DNA of 64,000 nt from CALLMM01 sp964429855 (GTDB lineage Bacteria > Armatimonadota > Chthonomonadetes > Chthonomonadales > CAJBBX01), in the NCBI GenBank assembly GCA_964429855.1, contig CAYSDM010000002.1, forward strand, positions 129,507-193,506, written 5' to 3'. The first letter of the stretch is position 1. Each line of letters opens with the position of its first letter. The notes beneath the pieces were generated by a model that made no database searches, was not told the DNA's origin, and saw only the letters and a list, made by a program, of their open reading frames with translations. This document shows, in pieces, positions 24,971 to 33,518 of the stretch. The position numbers were made by a program, and so were the translations under genes.

Positions 24971-25660
24971 ATGTCTGCATGGATCGAAACGCTGCGTGGC
25001 GGGCTGGTGGTCTCCTGTCAGGCGGCTCCCGGCAGCCCGCTGGACTCCCCGGAGATACTGGCGGCGATGGCGCGCTGTGCGGAGCTATCGGGCGCGGTCG
25101 GCATCCGCGCCAACTATGCCCGGAATATCCGCGCCATCGCGCAGGCTGTCCGACTGCCCATCATCGGGATCAAGAAACGCGAGGTTCCCGGCTATGAGGT
25201 CTATATTACACCGGAGTATAAGGACGCATTGGAGGCGGCACAGGCGGGAGCGCAGATCATCGCGCTGGACGCTACCCCTCGTCCCCGCCCCGGTTCAGAC
25301 AATTTCGCCGCCCTGACGCGACGCATTCACTCGGAGTTGGATCGGCGGGTGATGGCGGACATCTCCACCTACGAGGAGGGCATCGCCGCGGCGGAAGCGG
25401 GAGCGGACATCATCGCTACCACCCTGAGCGGCTATACCACAGAGACCGCCACCAGCAAGGCGCGCGGTCCCGATCTGGAGCTTGTCGCCCGTCTCAGCGA
25501 TGCCCTGAAGCCGCTGCCGGTCATCTGCGAGGGGCGAATCCATACCCCGCAACAGGCGCGGGATGCGCTGGAGGCAGGCGCGTTCGCCGTGGTGGTGGGA
25601 ACCGCCATCACCGCCACTGACTGGATCGCGGCGCAGTTCGCCCGGGCGCTGTCCCGATAA
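24971..25660 (+). CDS. nanE: N-acetylmannosamine-6-phosphate 2-epimerase
   Basis: TIM-barrel enzyme converting ManNAc-6-P to GlcNAc-6-P. Characteristic stretches: LVVSCQAAPGSPLDSP, GIRAN, PIIGIKKRE (catalytic Lys region), MADISTYEEG and ATTLSGYT. 229 residues, normal. AAGGAG lies before the ATG and overlaps the end of the kinase. The pair would feed salvaged amino sugars into GlcNAc-6-P. Confidence 0.95.
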   Translation: MSAWIETLRGGLVVSCQAAPGSPLDSPEILAAMARCAELSGAVGIRANYARNIRAIAQAVRLPIIGIKKREVPGYEVYITPEYKDALEAAQAGAQIIALDATPRPRPGSDNFAALTRRIHSELDRRVMADISTYEEGIAAAEAGADIIATTLSGYTTETATSKARGPDLELVARLSDALKPLPVICEGRIHTPQQARDALEAGAFAVVVGTAITATDWIAAQFARALSR

Positions 25661-25767
25661 TCCAAGCCTCTTCCCTCTTCCAAAATGGGACTTTCGGCTC
25701 ATGCGCACAGAAGACCCATGCGCTAAAATGGGGTTACCGTGATACGCGGAAGGAAAAGGAGAGAGAC

Positions 25768-26145
25768 ATGATTCCTGACGTGACGAATTCCTACCGTAAA
25801 CCGTACCTGCCCCGTTACATTGCGCGCGCGGTGGCGCTTCTCTGGGGGGCGTGGTGGACCTTCTTCGGAATCGCCTCCACCATTGATAGTTCGACTCCGC
25901 AGCAGATTTTGACTGCATCCGCCATTATCATCCCGCTCTTTATGGGCAGCGTTTTGATTCCCTGGAAGTGGGAGAAACCGGGCGGCGCGCTGCTGATGCT
26001 GGAGGGGTTCGCCATCTTTATCGCCTATGCGCGGATATCCTCCCGTCCCGTGCTGCCATCCACTGCCGTCTTCGTCCTGGGCTTGATGGCGCTGCCACTG
26101 CTGCTGTGCGGTTTAACGTTCCTGCTCAGTCCTCCGCAGGAGTAG
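25768..26145 (+). CDS. Four-helix membrane protein of unknown function
   Basis: 125 residues with four hydrophobic helices (IARAVALLWGAWWTFFGIA, ILTASAIIIPLFMGSVLI, GALLMLEGFAIFIAYA, AVFVLGLMALPLLLCGLTFLL). Strong ribosome site AAAGGAGAGAG. The 3' end overlaps by 20 nt the convergent radical SAM gene. No family recognised with certainty. Confidence 0.75.
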   Translation: MIPDVTNSYRKPYLPRYIARAVALLWGAWWTFFGIASTIDSSTPQQILTASAIIIPLFMGSVLIPWKWEKPGGALLMLEGFAIFIAYARISSRPVLPSTAVFVLGLMALPLLLCGLTFLLSPPQE

Positions 26146-27562
26146 CCGGACTGGAAGACGGGCGCTCCTCCATCCTCCAGCGATTTTCGGAAGAGCGGCG
26201 TCGGCGACCGGGGGCAATCAGTCCCATCGCCTCCGCCAGATCGGTGGGTTTTGTTCCGACAACGCGCACCTCGCGCCCGGTCTCCCGGCGGATGTCCTCA
26301 ACGGTAAAGTCGTCCAGAAAAAGGCGATCATCGCGCAGACAGATGGAGGGCAGGTAGAGCGTCTCGCGTACCGGGAAGTCCGCCAGTTGCTCCAGAAGAT
26401 CGGTCGCGGTGATCAGTCCGGCGATATTGATGCTGCCGCCGAAGAAGCGATTTTTCACCACGCAGACATTCACCTCCACGCCCTCGATTCGGTTCCATTG
26501 AGCCGCCAGTTCCTGCACGATCTGCGCCGGAAGCTCGGCGGTGACCAGCGTGGCGGAGATGGGAGTCGGCGCGCAAGCAGGCAGCCTTCGCGCCAGTTTC
26601 GCGGCATCATCCAGAAAGAGCCGAACCGTGCCGATCCCGTCCTCCAGTTGCGGAAACTCTTCGTAGTGCGCGGTTCCCGGCATCGGTTTTTCCGCCAGAA
26701 AGTACCACTCATCCGACAGCCAGGCGAAGCGCGTGCCCATCTCCTTTCGGAACCGCCGCGCCTGCCGGTCTATCGTAAGGATCATCTCCGCGGCATAATC
26801 GCGGCTGGCGGTCGTCAGCTTCGGCAGACGTTCCCGAAACTTCGTCAGTCCGACCGGAACAATCGCTGCCGATAGAACTCCGCAGCGTTTGCCGGAGAGA
26901 GTCGGGTGCAGATGCGCCAGCGCGGTAAGCGTCTCCTGCAGTCTCTCGCCATCGTTCAGCCCCGGACAGAGAACGATCTGCGCGTGAACGTCAATGCGGC
27001 TGTCCGCCAGTTCGCAAAGCTGCGGGAGAATGGGAGCGGGTTCGGGACGCCCCAGCAGACGGGCGCGCAGTTCGGGATCGGTCGCATGCACGGAGACATA
27101 GAGCGGGGAGAGCTTCTGCTCCTTGATTCGCTCCCACTCCTGCGGGGTCAGGTTGGTCAGCGTCACGTAGTTGCCGTGCATGAACGACAGGCGGAAATCG
27201 TCGTCCATCAGATAGAGCGTCTTGCGCATCCGCTTCGGCATCTGGTGAATAAAGCAGAAGACACACCTGTTGTTGCAGGTGTGTATCTTGTCGCCGAGGT
27301 CGTGCAGGAAGGTTAAGCCCGGAGTCTCTCCCTCCGGCACGCGCACCGCCGCTACATACCGCTTCCCGTCGCGTTCCAGCACGATCTTCAGGCGGCTCTC
27401 TGCGGAGTGGAACTGATAGTCCAGAATGTCCAGGATCGGCTTGCCGTTGATCTCGCGCAGCAGATCCCCGACGGCGATTCCGGCGCGCGCCGCCGCGCTC
27501 CCCGACTCCACCGCCATCACCGTTAACGCTCCCGGCGGGTTTTTCACAAGTAGTTCGGACAT
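26126..27562 (-). CDS. Radical SAM protein with PDZ and DUF512 domains
   Basis: About 478 residues. N-terminal PDZ-like domain (SGSAAARAGIAVGDLLREING), then a CNNRCVFCFI radical-SAM Cx3Cx2C cluster near residue 96, and a C-terminal DUF512 region containing VVKNRFFGGSINIAGLI. This matches the conserved NifB/MoaA-like Fe-S oxidoreductase family TIGR03279/DUF512 of Firmicutes and cyanobacteria, whose reaction is unknown. The -10 box is so close to the ATG that the mRNA may be leaderless. Overlaps the convergent membrane-protein gene by 20 nt. Confidence 0.9.
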   Translation of the reverse strand: MSELLVKNPPGALTVMAVESGSAAARAGIAVGDLLREINGKPILDILDYQFHSAESRLKIVLERDGKRYVAAVRVPEGETPGLTFLHDLGDKIHTCNNRCVFCFIHQMPKRMRKTLYLMDDDFRLSFMHGNYVTLTNLTPQEWERIKEQKLSPLYVSVHATDPELRARLLGRPEPAPILPQLCELADSRIDVHAQIVLCPGLNDGERLQETLTALAHLHPTLSGKRCGVLSAAIVPVGLTKFRERLPKLTTASRDYAAEMILTIDRQARRFRKEMGTRFAWLSDEWYFLAEKPMPGTAHYEEFPQLEDGIGTVRLFLDDAAKLARRLPACAPTPISATLVTAELPAQIVQELAAQWNRIEGVEVNVCVVKNRFFGGSINIAGLITATDLLEQLADFPVRETLYLPSICLRDDRLFLDDFTVEDIRRETGREVRVVGTKPTDLAEAMGLIAPGRRRRSSENRWRMEERPSSSPATPAED

Positions 27563-27570
27563 AACGGGTA

Positions 27571-27579
27571 ATTATAGCA
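27571..27579 (-). promoter_or_regulatory. Extended -10 adjacent to the start codon (possible leaderless mRNA)
   Basis: On the minus strand TGCTATAAT (27571-27579) ends 8 nt before the ATG at 27562, so transcription would begin at about the start codon. No ribosome-binding site is visible. Confidence 0.5.
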
Positions 27580-27580
27580 C

Positions 27581-27615
27581 GCGCAGGCGGGCATCGCAGG
27601 GATGCCCGCCTGCGC
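27581..27615. terminator. 15-bp hairpin between the PhyH and DUF512 genes
   Basis: A perfect 15-bp stem (27581-27595 with 27601-27615) and 5-nt loop follows the PhyH stop on the minus strand. It also occupies the -35 to -10 spacer of the downstream promoter. Confidence 0.7.
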
Positions 27616-27636
27616 ACCACCGACTTTCGCCTTCTC

Positions 27637-28563
27637 TCAGCCTTCCCAGCGCTGCATCCATGGACCGGAGACACGGGTGGAGAACTCCTCCTTCGGAGTC
27701 TCCAGCATCGCGTCGGCGATGCGGTTCTGCTTGCCCCAGTTTTCCCAGTCGGGACGATAGTCGGGATCACGGGCGGTTCGCATCAGAATGCAGTCCTTGA
27801 TCCCCTCGAACCCGGACGGCTCCTCCGGTCGCTGCCAGCGCAGGTCAATACTCCACCGCACCCGATCCGAACGGTTCTCCGTGCTGCGGTGCGGGATCAA
27901 CTGATTGATCAGCAGCACCGAGCCGCGCTTCATCTCGCAGGTGACCCGCTCCCCCTCCGGAAGCTCCTCCTCCGGGATGTAGAGGTACCAGGAATCCTTA
28001 TGCCCCCGTGTGTTCTCCAGACGATGGCGAAAGACCTGTCCAGAGCGATGACCGCCGCGAATCACCTCCAGCGTTCCATTCACGGCATTGGCGTCCACCA
28101 GCGGAATCCAGGCGGTCGGCTGCAGAGTGGCGTGGCACCCTTCAGCAAGATAGGCGGTATCCTGATGCCAGGGAACGGTCACCAGCGGGTTATGCGGGGT
28201 CTTGGAGCGCAGATTCCAGACCGGATGCCCGGCAACCTCCGGTCCAAGGATCTGCGCGATGATGTCCAGCAGGCGCGGAGTTTCCCACAGATGCGCCAGC
28301 GCCGGTCCCAGGATTCCCCCGATGTGGATCAGCACTGCCGCGCCCGGATACTCCTTCTCCAGCAGGGTCAGCCTGTTCTCAAAATCTGCTCCCTCATGAC
28401 GGTTCTGTATCTTACCGGCGGCATAGAGGCGCTGCGCCAGTCCCTCGACCAGACCGCTGATCTCGGATATGACAGGCTCCAGTTCCTTCGGGCGAAAGAA
28501 GTCCGGCAGAATCAAAAAGCCATCGTGCATATACTGCTCAAGCTGCCCTTCTGAGAGCGGCAT
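27637..28563 (-). CDS. Phytanoyl-CoA dioxygenase (PhyH) family oxygenase (second copy)
   Basis: Fe(II)/2-oxoglutarate-dependent oxygenase of about 308 residues. Metal ligands: H-x-D in VPWHQDTAY and distal His in LINQLIPHRSTENRSD; the Arg in RVRWSIDLRW probably binds 2-oxoglutarate. ATG 28563 follows AAGGAGAAGAGG. Distinct from the copy at 16.8 kb in sequence and length. Substrate unknown. Confidence 0.9.
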   Translation of the reverse strand: MPLSEGQLEQYMHDGFLILPDFFRPKELEPVISEISGLVEGLAQRLYAAGKIQNRHEGADFENRLTLLEKEYPGAAVLIHIGGILGPALAHLWETPRLLDIIAQILGPEVAGHPVWNLRSKTPHNPLVTVPWHQDTAYLAEGCHATLQPTAWIPLVDANAVNGTLEVIRGGHRSGQVFRHRLENTRGHKDSWYLYIPEEELPEGERVTCEMKRGSVLLINQLIPHRSTENRSDRVRWSIDLRWQRPEEPSGFEGIKDCILMRTARDPDYRPDWENWGKQNRIADAMLETPKEEFSTRVSGPWMQRWEG

Positions 28564-28648
28564 CCTCTTCTCCTTCGTTCGGGTTGTTGGTGGGTCATTG
28601 CGCATTCATCGGCGGAACTCCTGCCGAGACGGACACTCCTTCCATCTC

Positions 28649-30874
28649 CTATGGCGCAAGATGCACGATTCGCGTGTTCCAGTTCAATGTCTGCAAACGC
28701 GCCGATACCGGCGGCGCGTCGGCAAGTATCTGCCCGAACGACCAGCGTTCGCCCCCCGGCAGGTTCGGGTTGGTCTTTGGCGGCTTCCATCCGTACCAGG
28801 TAAGGGCGGGCGCGCCGACATGGCTCTCCCTGCCCGCGCTCCACTGCACCGTTGCGGCGAGAACCGCGTCTCCTTCGGGACGCTCGCGCTCCAGACCGAT
28901 CTGCCAGTCGGTTGCCGTCTTCTCGCCGGGAATGAGCGGCACAAAGCGGAGCGTCCGGCTGACGCGCAAGTACGCCATACAGTGCGCCGCGATTCCGCTG
29001 TTGGAATGGACATTCGCGCTGACCGGCAGGATTTTCGCCAGATTCGCGGGCGATTCGTTGAGGATCAGGGAGCGCAGACGCACGATAGAGGGCAGTATAT
29101 GCGGGTCGTCCAGGGTGTTCCGGCGCATCGTCGTGAAGACGCCGGAGGCAAGCAATCCGTCGAGTTCGGCGCGGTTCAACGCCTGAAGGTGATCCCGGTG
29201 AAATCGCGCCACGTCCGGGTCGCCAAAGCGCACCCAACGATTCGTGTACTGCCGCTCGCCGGTCACGGCCGGATAGGTCGGTCCATCAATCTGCCAGCCG
29301 GCGATGTCGCCCCAGAGATTGGTCAGGTAGACGTTCGGGGGCATCTTCTCCCGGCTGAACAGCGGCTGATTTCGCACAAAGTAGGCGGCTCCGTTCTGCA
29401 TGACGGCGTGGTGCGCCAACTCGCGGGTGAAGATATAGGCGGCGTAGGCGAAGGTATCCCGGTCGCCGACGAACCACGCCAGTCGCGCCATCGCCAGCGC
29501 GGGAGCCGCCTTATCGCCCATCTCGGCGATGGCGTCGCGTCCAAATCCCCGCCAGGTAGACTCGCGGGGCGTGATGAAGAGCTTCTTGACCATATCCCAC
29601 CGCTCCTTGATCAGCGCATAGTCGCCGGTATAGCGGGCGTAGGTCCACAGGGTCAGGATCACGTTCGTCGAAAACTTGCCTGCGTCGTCATACCCGCCCC
29701 ACGCGCCAATTCCCGGACCAAACAGCAGCAGTTTCCCGCGGAAAGGCTGGTAGCGGCGGGGCTGCAGAATCCAGTCGGCGAAGTAGCGGCGCAGGCGGGG
29801 CTTCGCCTTCTCGCGCAGATCGGCGGGCAGATAGGGCAGCGCGCGGCAATAGTACTGCGCGCTGACAACCGCCCAGCAGGTGTTTCCGTTCTCGCCGTCC
29901 TGCTCCTGCGGCGGCTTTGCGAAGGTCGGCGGGTCGCCGAAATCCTGATGAAACAGACCATCGGGACTGCTGAAACTCTCGGTCATAGCGCGCACCAGCC
30001 GCCGATGCGCCTCCGCGACAACGGGCTGGGAGAGATCGGGCGCAGGCTCCTGCTCCGTCTCGACAATGTAGCGCAGCACAGGGAAGGAGACCGTGTAGCG
30101 ATCCGCGTTCAGAACGCCTATATACGGACCGAAGGCGGTGACGACCTGCGGATCATGGAGCGGCGCGGAGAAGGTCATCGGCATCAGGCTGCCCTGCTTC
30201 GCCAGCGCGAGCGTCGGAGAGACAGGCGCGAGTTTGAGTGGAGGCGTTCGCCAGTCATCCGCGATTCTCCGCCAGGTGAAGACGTTTTCGATGATTAACG
30301 CGCCCCTGTCCGGGTCGAGACGAAATCGCTCCCGGCAGGCGAGCGGGTAGTGTCGCAGAACGCGCGCCCAGAATCGGCAGCGTCGAACGACTCCGGCAGA
30401 CGTCAGACTCCAGCCTTGCGTCTCCGGCTTCGCCAGTCCGTACAGGGGCATCAGGGCGATGTCGCCCAGCGGCTCCCTCGCCTCCACGCGCAGACCGTTC
30501 TCGTCCAGCGTCAGCGCGGTCGGATTTCGCTGCCAGACAATCAGCCAGGGCGAATCCCATGCCTCCCAGCCCTTCGCGTCCCGGAACCAGACCAGAGACC
30601 AGCCTTCTCCCAGCAGTCCCGCCGGACTACTCCAGCGTTTCGCGCCTCTCAGCCGGTCAAAGGAGGCGATCCTCTCGCGGAGAGGCAGCAAGATATGCGT
30701 GGGCGCGCCAAGCCCCCACGCCTCCGTGTTGGCAAAGAGCGACAGCCGCCGTTCGGTGGTTGTAACCAGCACAGCGGGCGAGAGTTCCGTCGTGGTGATT
30801 CGCATCTCCGCACACATCGTGGCGGGCAATAGCATCAGCGCGAAGAGCAGCGTTGCGAGTGAAGAGATCTTCAT
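28649..30874 (-). CDS. Exported protein of unknown family, possibly an alpha-helical-barrel carbohydrate enzyme
   Basis: Signal peptide MKISSLATLLFALMLLPATMCA, then a beta-rich N-terminal half (residues 25-260). A helical region follows with repeated Trp/Gly-rich turns (FGPGIGAWGGYDDAGKFS, YARYTGDYALIKERW, NLWGDIAGWQIDGPTY), like (alpha/alpha)6-barrel glycoside hydrolases or lyases. I do not recognise a catalytic signature. GGAAGGAGC precedes ATG 30874. It lies 43 nt downstream of a beta-helix gene, so a shared polysaccharide target is plausible. Confidence 0.7.
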   Translation of the reverse strand: MKISSLATLLFALMLLPATMCAEMRITTTELSPAVLVTTTERRLSLFANTEAWGLGAPTHILLPLRERIASFDRLRGAKRWSSPAGLLGEGWSLVWFRDAKGWEAWDSPWLIVWQRNPTALTLDENGLRVEAREPLGDIALMPLYGLAKPETQGWSLTSAGVVRRCRFWARVLRHYPLACRERFRLDPDRGALIIENVFTWRRIADDWRTPPLKLAPVSPTLALAKQGSLMPMTFSAPLHDPQVVTAFGPYIGVLNADRYTVSFPVLRYIVETEQEPAPDLSQPVVAEAHRRLVRAMTESFSSPDGLFHQDFGDPPTFAKPPQEQDGENGNTCWAVVSAQYYCRALPYLPADLREKAKPRLRRYFADWILQPRRYQPFRGKLLLFGPGIGAWGGYDDAGKFSTNVILTLWTYARYTGDYALIKERWDMVKKLFITPRESTWRGFGRDAIAEMGDKAAPALAMARLAWFVGDRDTFAYAAYIFTRELAHHAVMQNGAAYFVRNQPLFSREKMPPNVYLTNLWGDIAGWQIDGPTYPAVTGERQYTNRWVRFGDPDVARFHRDHLQALNRAELDGLLASGVFTTMRRNTLDDPHILPSIVRLRSLILNESPANLAKILPVSANVHSNSGIAAHCMAYLRVSRTLRFVPLIPGEKTATDWQIGLERERPEGDAVLAATVQWSAGRESHVGAPALTWYGWKPPKTNPNLPGGERWSFGQILADAPPVSARLQTLNWNTRIVHLAP

Positions 30875-30917
30875 GGACGCTCCTTCCATGAAATAGCGCG
30901 TCTCCAAGGAATACGCG

Positions 30918-32204
30918 CTATTTCGGCGCAGGCTTTGCGGCGGGAGCCGCCGGTTTGAACGTGATCTCCAGGTTGCCGGAGACATGGACCGCCGCCGGAG
31001 AAGCCGCTCGATTCACAACCGCCTTCCCGGCAGCCGCCTCGATGGTATTGCCCTGCGCCAGCGCGGAAGCGACGCCGTTCCCGATAAGTATGCCCTCCGA
31101 GGTTGACTGAAGATGACAGCCCATCAGCGTGGCGCGTCCTCCCGTCAGTCGAACGGCAGGAACGTTAAACCCTTCCATAACGCGCAGCAGGCTGCAGCCG
31201 TTGATAACCGTCTGATCGGCGCGGCGCACCTCCACCACCGACGCGCCGTTGGATTTGAGTTCCGCGCCGGTCACCCGCACGCGCGCCTGCTCTCCGTCCA
31301 CGATCAGGCTCTGATGGTGGTTCCAGAAGGTTCCGCCGCTGACGCTGACGGTATTCTCGCCGCGCACCTCGATCCCGACGCTGCAAAAATCGGTCGAGCA
31401 GCCGGTCAACACGCCCCAGGTTCCTCCCTTGATCTTGCAGCCCGGTATCTCATCGCGCAGCAGAAAGCCGATATTCATCGCGAAGGCGAAGCAGTCGGTC
31501 ATCCGAATCAGATCGTTCTTGCCAAGATCAAATCCGATGCCCTTCTCCAGCCCTCGCGCCACCGGTCCGGCGTTCCAGACCTCCACATTCGTCACCGTCG
31601 GCACATCCCATGTACCGGTGACGCGCACCCCGACATTGCGCGGCGAGACGATAAAGATATCGGCGATATTGAGCCGCCCGATGTTATTCTCGCCGTCCGC
31701 CAGAATGCCGTCCCAGGGATACATCAGCTTCAACTGAGAAAGATAGGCTCCGATGCTGGTTACCAGCACTGCCGGAGGACCCGACTCCGGCTCTTTTGCC
31801 CATTCGTAGCGGATGCAGATTCCCTTGAGGCTTGCGCCTGCCTTCATGACGATGCAGGGCGCGTCGCGCTGCTGCGGGATCAGCACCGGCAGCGCGTCCG
31901 TATCGGCACACCACGCACCCGGGTCCGGTCCGGTCATCCCGACATTCTCCAGGATCAGCGGCTTGTCGAGACGATAGACTCCCCTCGGAACCAGCACCGT
32001 CTGCTTTTTTGCCAACGCCTGCCGTAATGCTTCCTCGAAGGCGGGAGTATCGTTTGCCTTCCCGTCCCCTTTTGCTCCCAGCGCCCGCACATTGACCGAC
32101 TCGCTCCCATCCATCGCCTGCCTCGCTTCGGCCGCCGGCCTGATCAATGCCGTCACGCACAACGCACATAGGAGGCGCAAGATACTCAGTCTGTGAACCT
32201 GCAT
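30918..32204 (-). CDS. Exported pectate-lyase-like right-handed beta-helix protein
   Basis: Signal peptide (LSILRLLCALCVTALIRPAAEA), then VNVRALGAKGDGKANDTPAFEEAL, the Pectate_lyase_3/GH55-type entry motif. The rest is solenoid repeats rich in G, N, V (for example VSVSGGTFWNHHQ, VRVTGAELKSNGAS). Such proteins are glycan lyases, hydrolases or phage-like tailspikes; catalytic residues cannot be assigned by eye. GGAGGTGAT precedes ATG 32204, the strongest ribosome site in the area. Confidence 0.82.
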   Translation of the reverse strand: MQVHRLSILRLLCALCVTALIRPAAEARQAMDGSESVNVRALGAKGDGKANDTPAFEEALRQALAKKQTVLVPRGVYRLDKPLILENVGMTGPDPGAWCADTDALPVLIPQQRDAPCIVMKAGASLKGICIRYEWAKEPESGPPAVLVTSIGAYLSQLKLMYPWDGILADGENNIGRLNIADIFIVSPRNVGVRVTGTWDVPTVTNVEVWNAGPVARGLEKGIGFDLGKNDLIRMTDCFAFAMNIGFLLRDEIPGCKIKGGTWGVLTGCSTDFCSVGIEVRGENTVSVSGGTFWNHHQSLIVDGEQARVRVTGAELKSNGASVVEVRRADQTVINGCSLLRVMEGFNVPAVRLTGGRATLMGCHLQSTSEGILIGNGVASALAQGNTIEAAAGKAVVNRAASPAAVHVSGNLEITFKPAAPAAKPAPK

Positions 32205-32390
32205 GATCACCTCCACATCTCTGCGACCGCCTCGACGATTCCGGCGATCGCGCTCTCCTCCGATTTTCGCGCCGGATGCCGTTGCATCCTGCCGAAAATC
32301 GCCCTGTCCCACACTCAAGCCCCGACCAGATTTCTCTAGCCGGGGCTTTACGGGATCCTATTCATATCATGAAAGACGGAAACCGACCAT

Positions 32391-33509
32391 TTATCCCAGC
32401 GCTTGAAGTATCCGGGAGAAGAACGCGGACTCATCATCCACAGTCAGGCGCGCCGTCAGCGCGTAGAAAAGCAGCGGACGACCGAGCGGAGGCAGTTTGA
32501 CGGCATCCTTCTCCGAGACCAGAATCGCCTCGGCGCGCTGTTCGCAGGCTTCCTCGATCATGGCGTTCAGTTCACCCATCGTCGGCGCGTGATGATCGGG
32601 AAAGCGCGCGCGATGAACCAGCAGCCCCCCCAGCCGCTCAATCTGCTCCTCGAAACCGGCGGGATTGCCCAGCGCGCAGAACGAGGCGACCCGACGCCCG
32701 CTCAGCCAGGCGGGAGGCTGATCGCCAGAGCGATCCAGCGCCCGGAGAGCGCGAACTGTGTACTGCGCCGTGAAGAGAGGTTTGCGCCCTGTCCACTGTC
32801 TGATCTTCGCCTTCAGCCGCTCCACGCGCTCCGGTTCGGTCTTGTCAGCATTGGTAATCACCACGCACCCGGCGCGGCGAAGATGCGAGGGAGGCTCCCG
32901 CAGCAGTCCGCGCGGAAAAGTCCAGCCGTTGTCAAACGGACGCAGCGCATCTATCAGCACGATCTCCAGGTCGCGATGAAGCTGATAAAACTGCATCCCG
33001 TCATCCAGAACGATCACCTGCGGCTGAAACTGCGCGCAGGCGAGCGCGCCGCTCTTGCGGCGATCCTTGCCGACCACCACCGGAATGCCGGGCAGCATCT
33101 TCGCCAGCAGATGCGCCTCATCGCCAGCCGCCGCCGCATCCAGTTCCACTCGCTTCGGCGTCGAAACCACCGCCACGCCATGCTCATTGGCTCCGCGATA
33201 GCCCCGGCTCAGAACGCAGACCTGAAGACCCCGCTCCTGTAGAAATTCGCAGATATACTGCGTCATCGGCGTCTTGCCGGTTCCGCCGACCGTCAGGTTT
33301 CCGATGCTGATGACCGGACAGGGAAGCTTTGCCTGCCGTCGCAGTCCCTTCTGATAGGGCAGCAGATAGAGCTTCAGCCCTCCTGCATAGATCCACGCCA
33401 GTCCGGAAAGCGCACCCCGCAGCAGAGACGCGCTCACTCCCTGCCGCTCTCCGCGAATAATGGAGAGAAGATAGGCTTCTCGCTGTGCCTGCTGGTTCTC
33501 GGTGTCCAT
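32391..33509 (-). CDS. lpxK: Tetraacyldisaccharide 4'-kinase
   Basis: Inner-membrane kinase adding the 4'-phosphate of lipid A. N-terminal membrane-associated helix (LAWIYAGGLKLYLLPYQKGLR) and P-loop GNLTVGGTGKT at residues 70-80, plus VLDDGMQFYQLHRDLEI, the conserved LpxK DDG-FQ-H motif. 372 residues. Last gene of the lipid A block, 9 nt after waaA. The family is unambiguous. Confidence 0.95.
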   Translation of the reverse strand: MDTENQQAQREAYLLSIIRGERQGVSASLLRGALSGLAWIYAGGLKLYLLPYQKGLRRQAKLPCPVISIGNLTVGGTGKTPMTQYICEFLQERGLQVCVLSRGYRGANEHGVAVVSTPKRVELDAAAAGDEAHLLAKMLPGIPVVVGKDRRKSGALACAQFQPQVIVLDDGMQFYQLHRDLEIVLIDALRPFDNGWTFPRGLLREPPSHLRRAGCVVITNADKTEPERVERLKAKIRQWTGRKPLFTAQYTVRALRALDRSGDQPPAWLSGRRVASFCALGNPAGFEEQIERLGGLLVHRARFPDHHAPTMGELNAMIEEACEQRAEAILVSEKDAVKLPPLGRPLLFYALTARLTVDDESAFFSRILQALG

Positions 33510-33518
33510 TTTCCTCGC

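Noticed and set aside
32313..32347. GCCCCG/CGGGGC inverted repeat after lpxK as a terminator or upstream of the beta-helix gene
   Set aside because: Short stem with a long loop and no U-tract on either strand; it lies upstream of lower-strand starts, not after a stop in the right direction.
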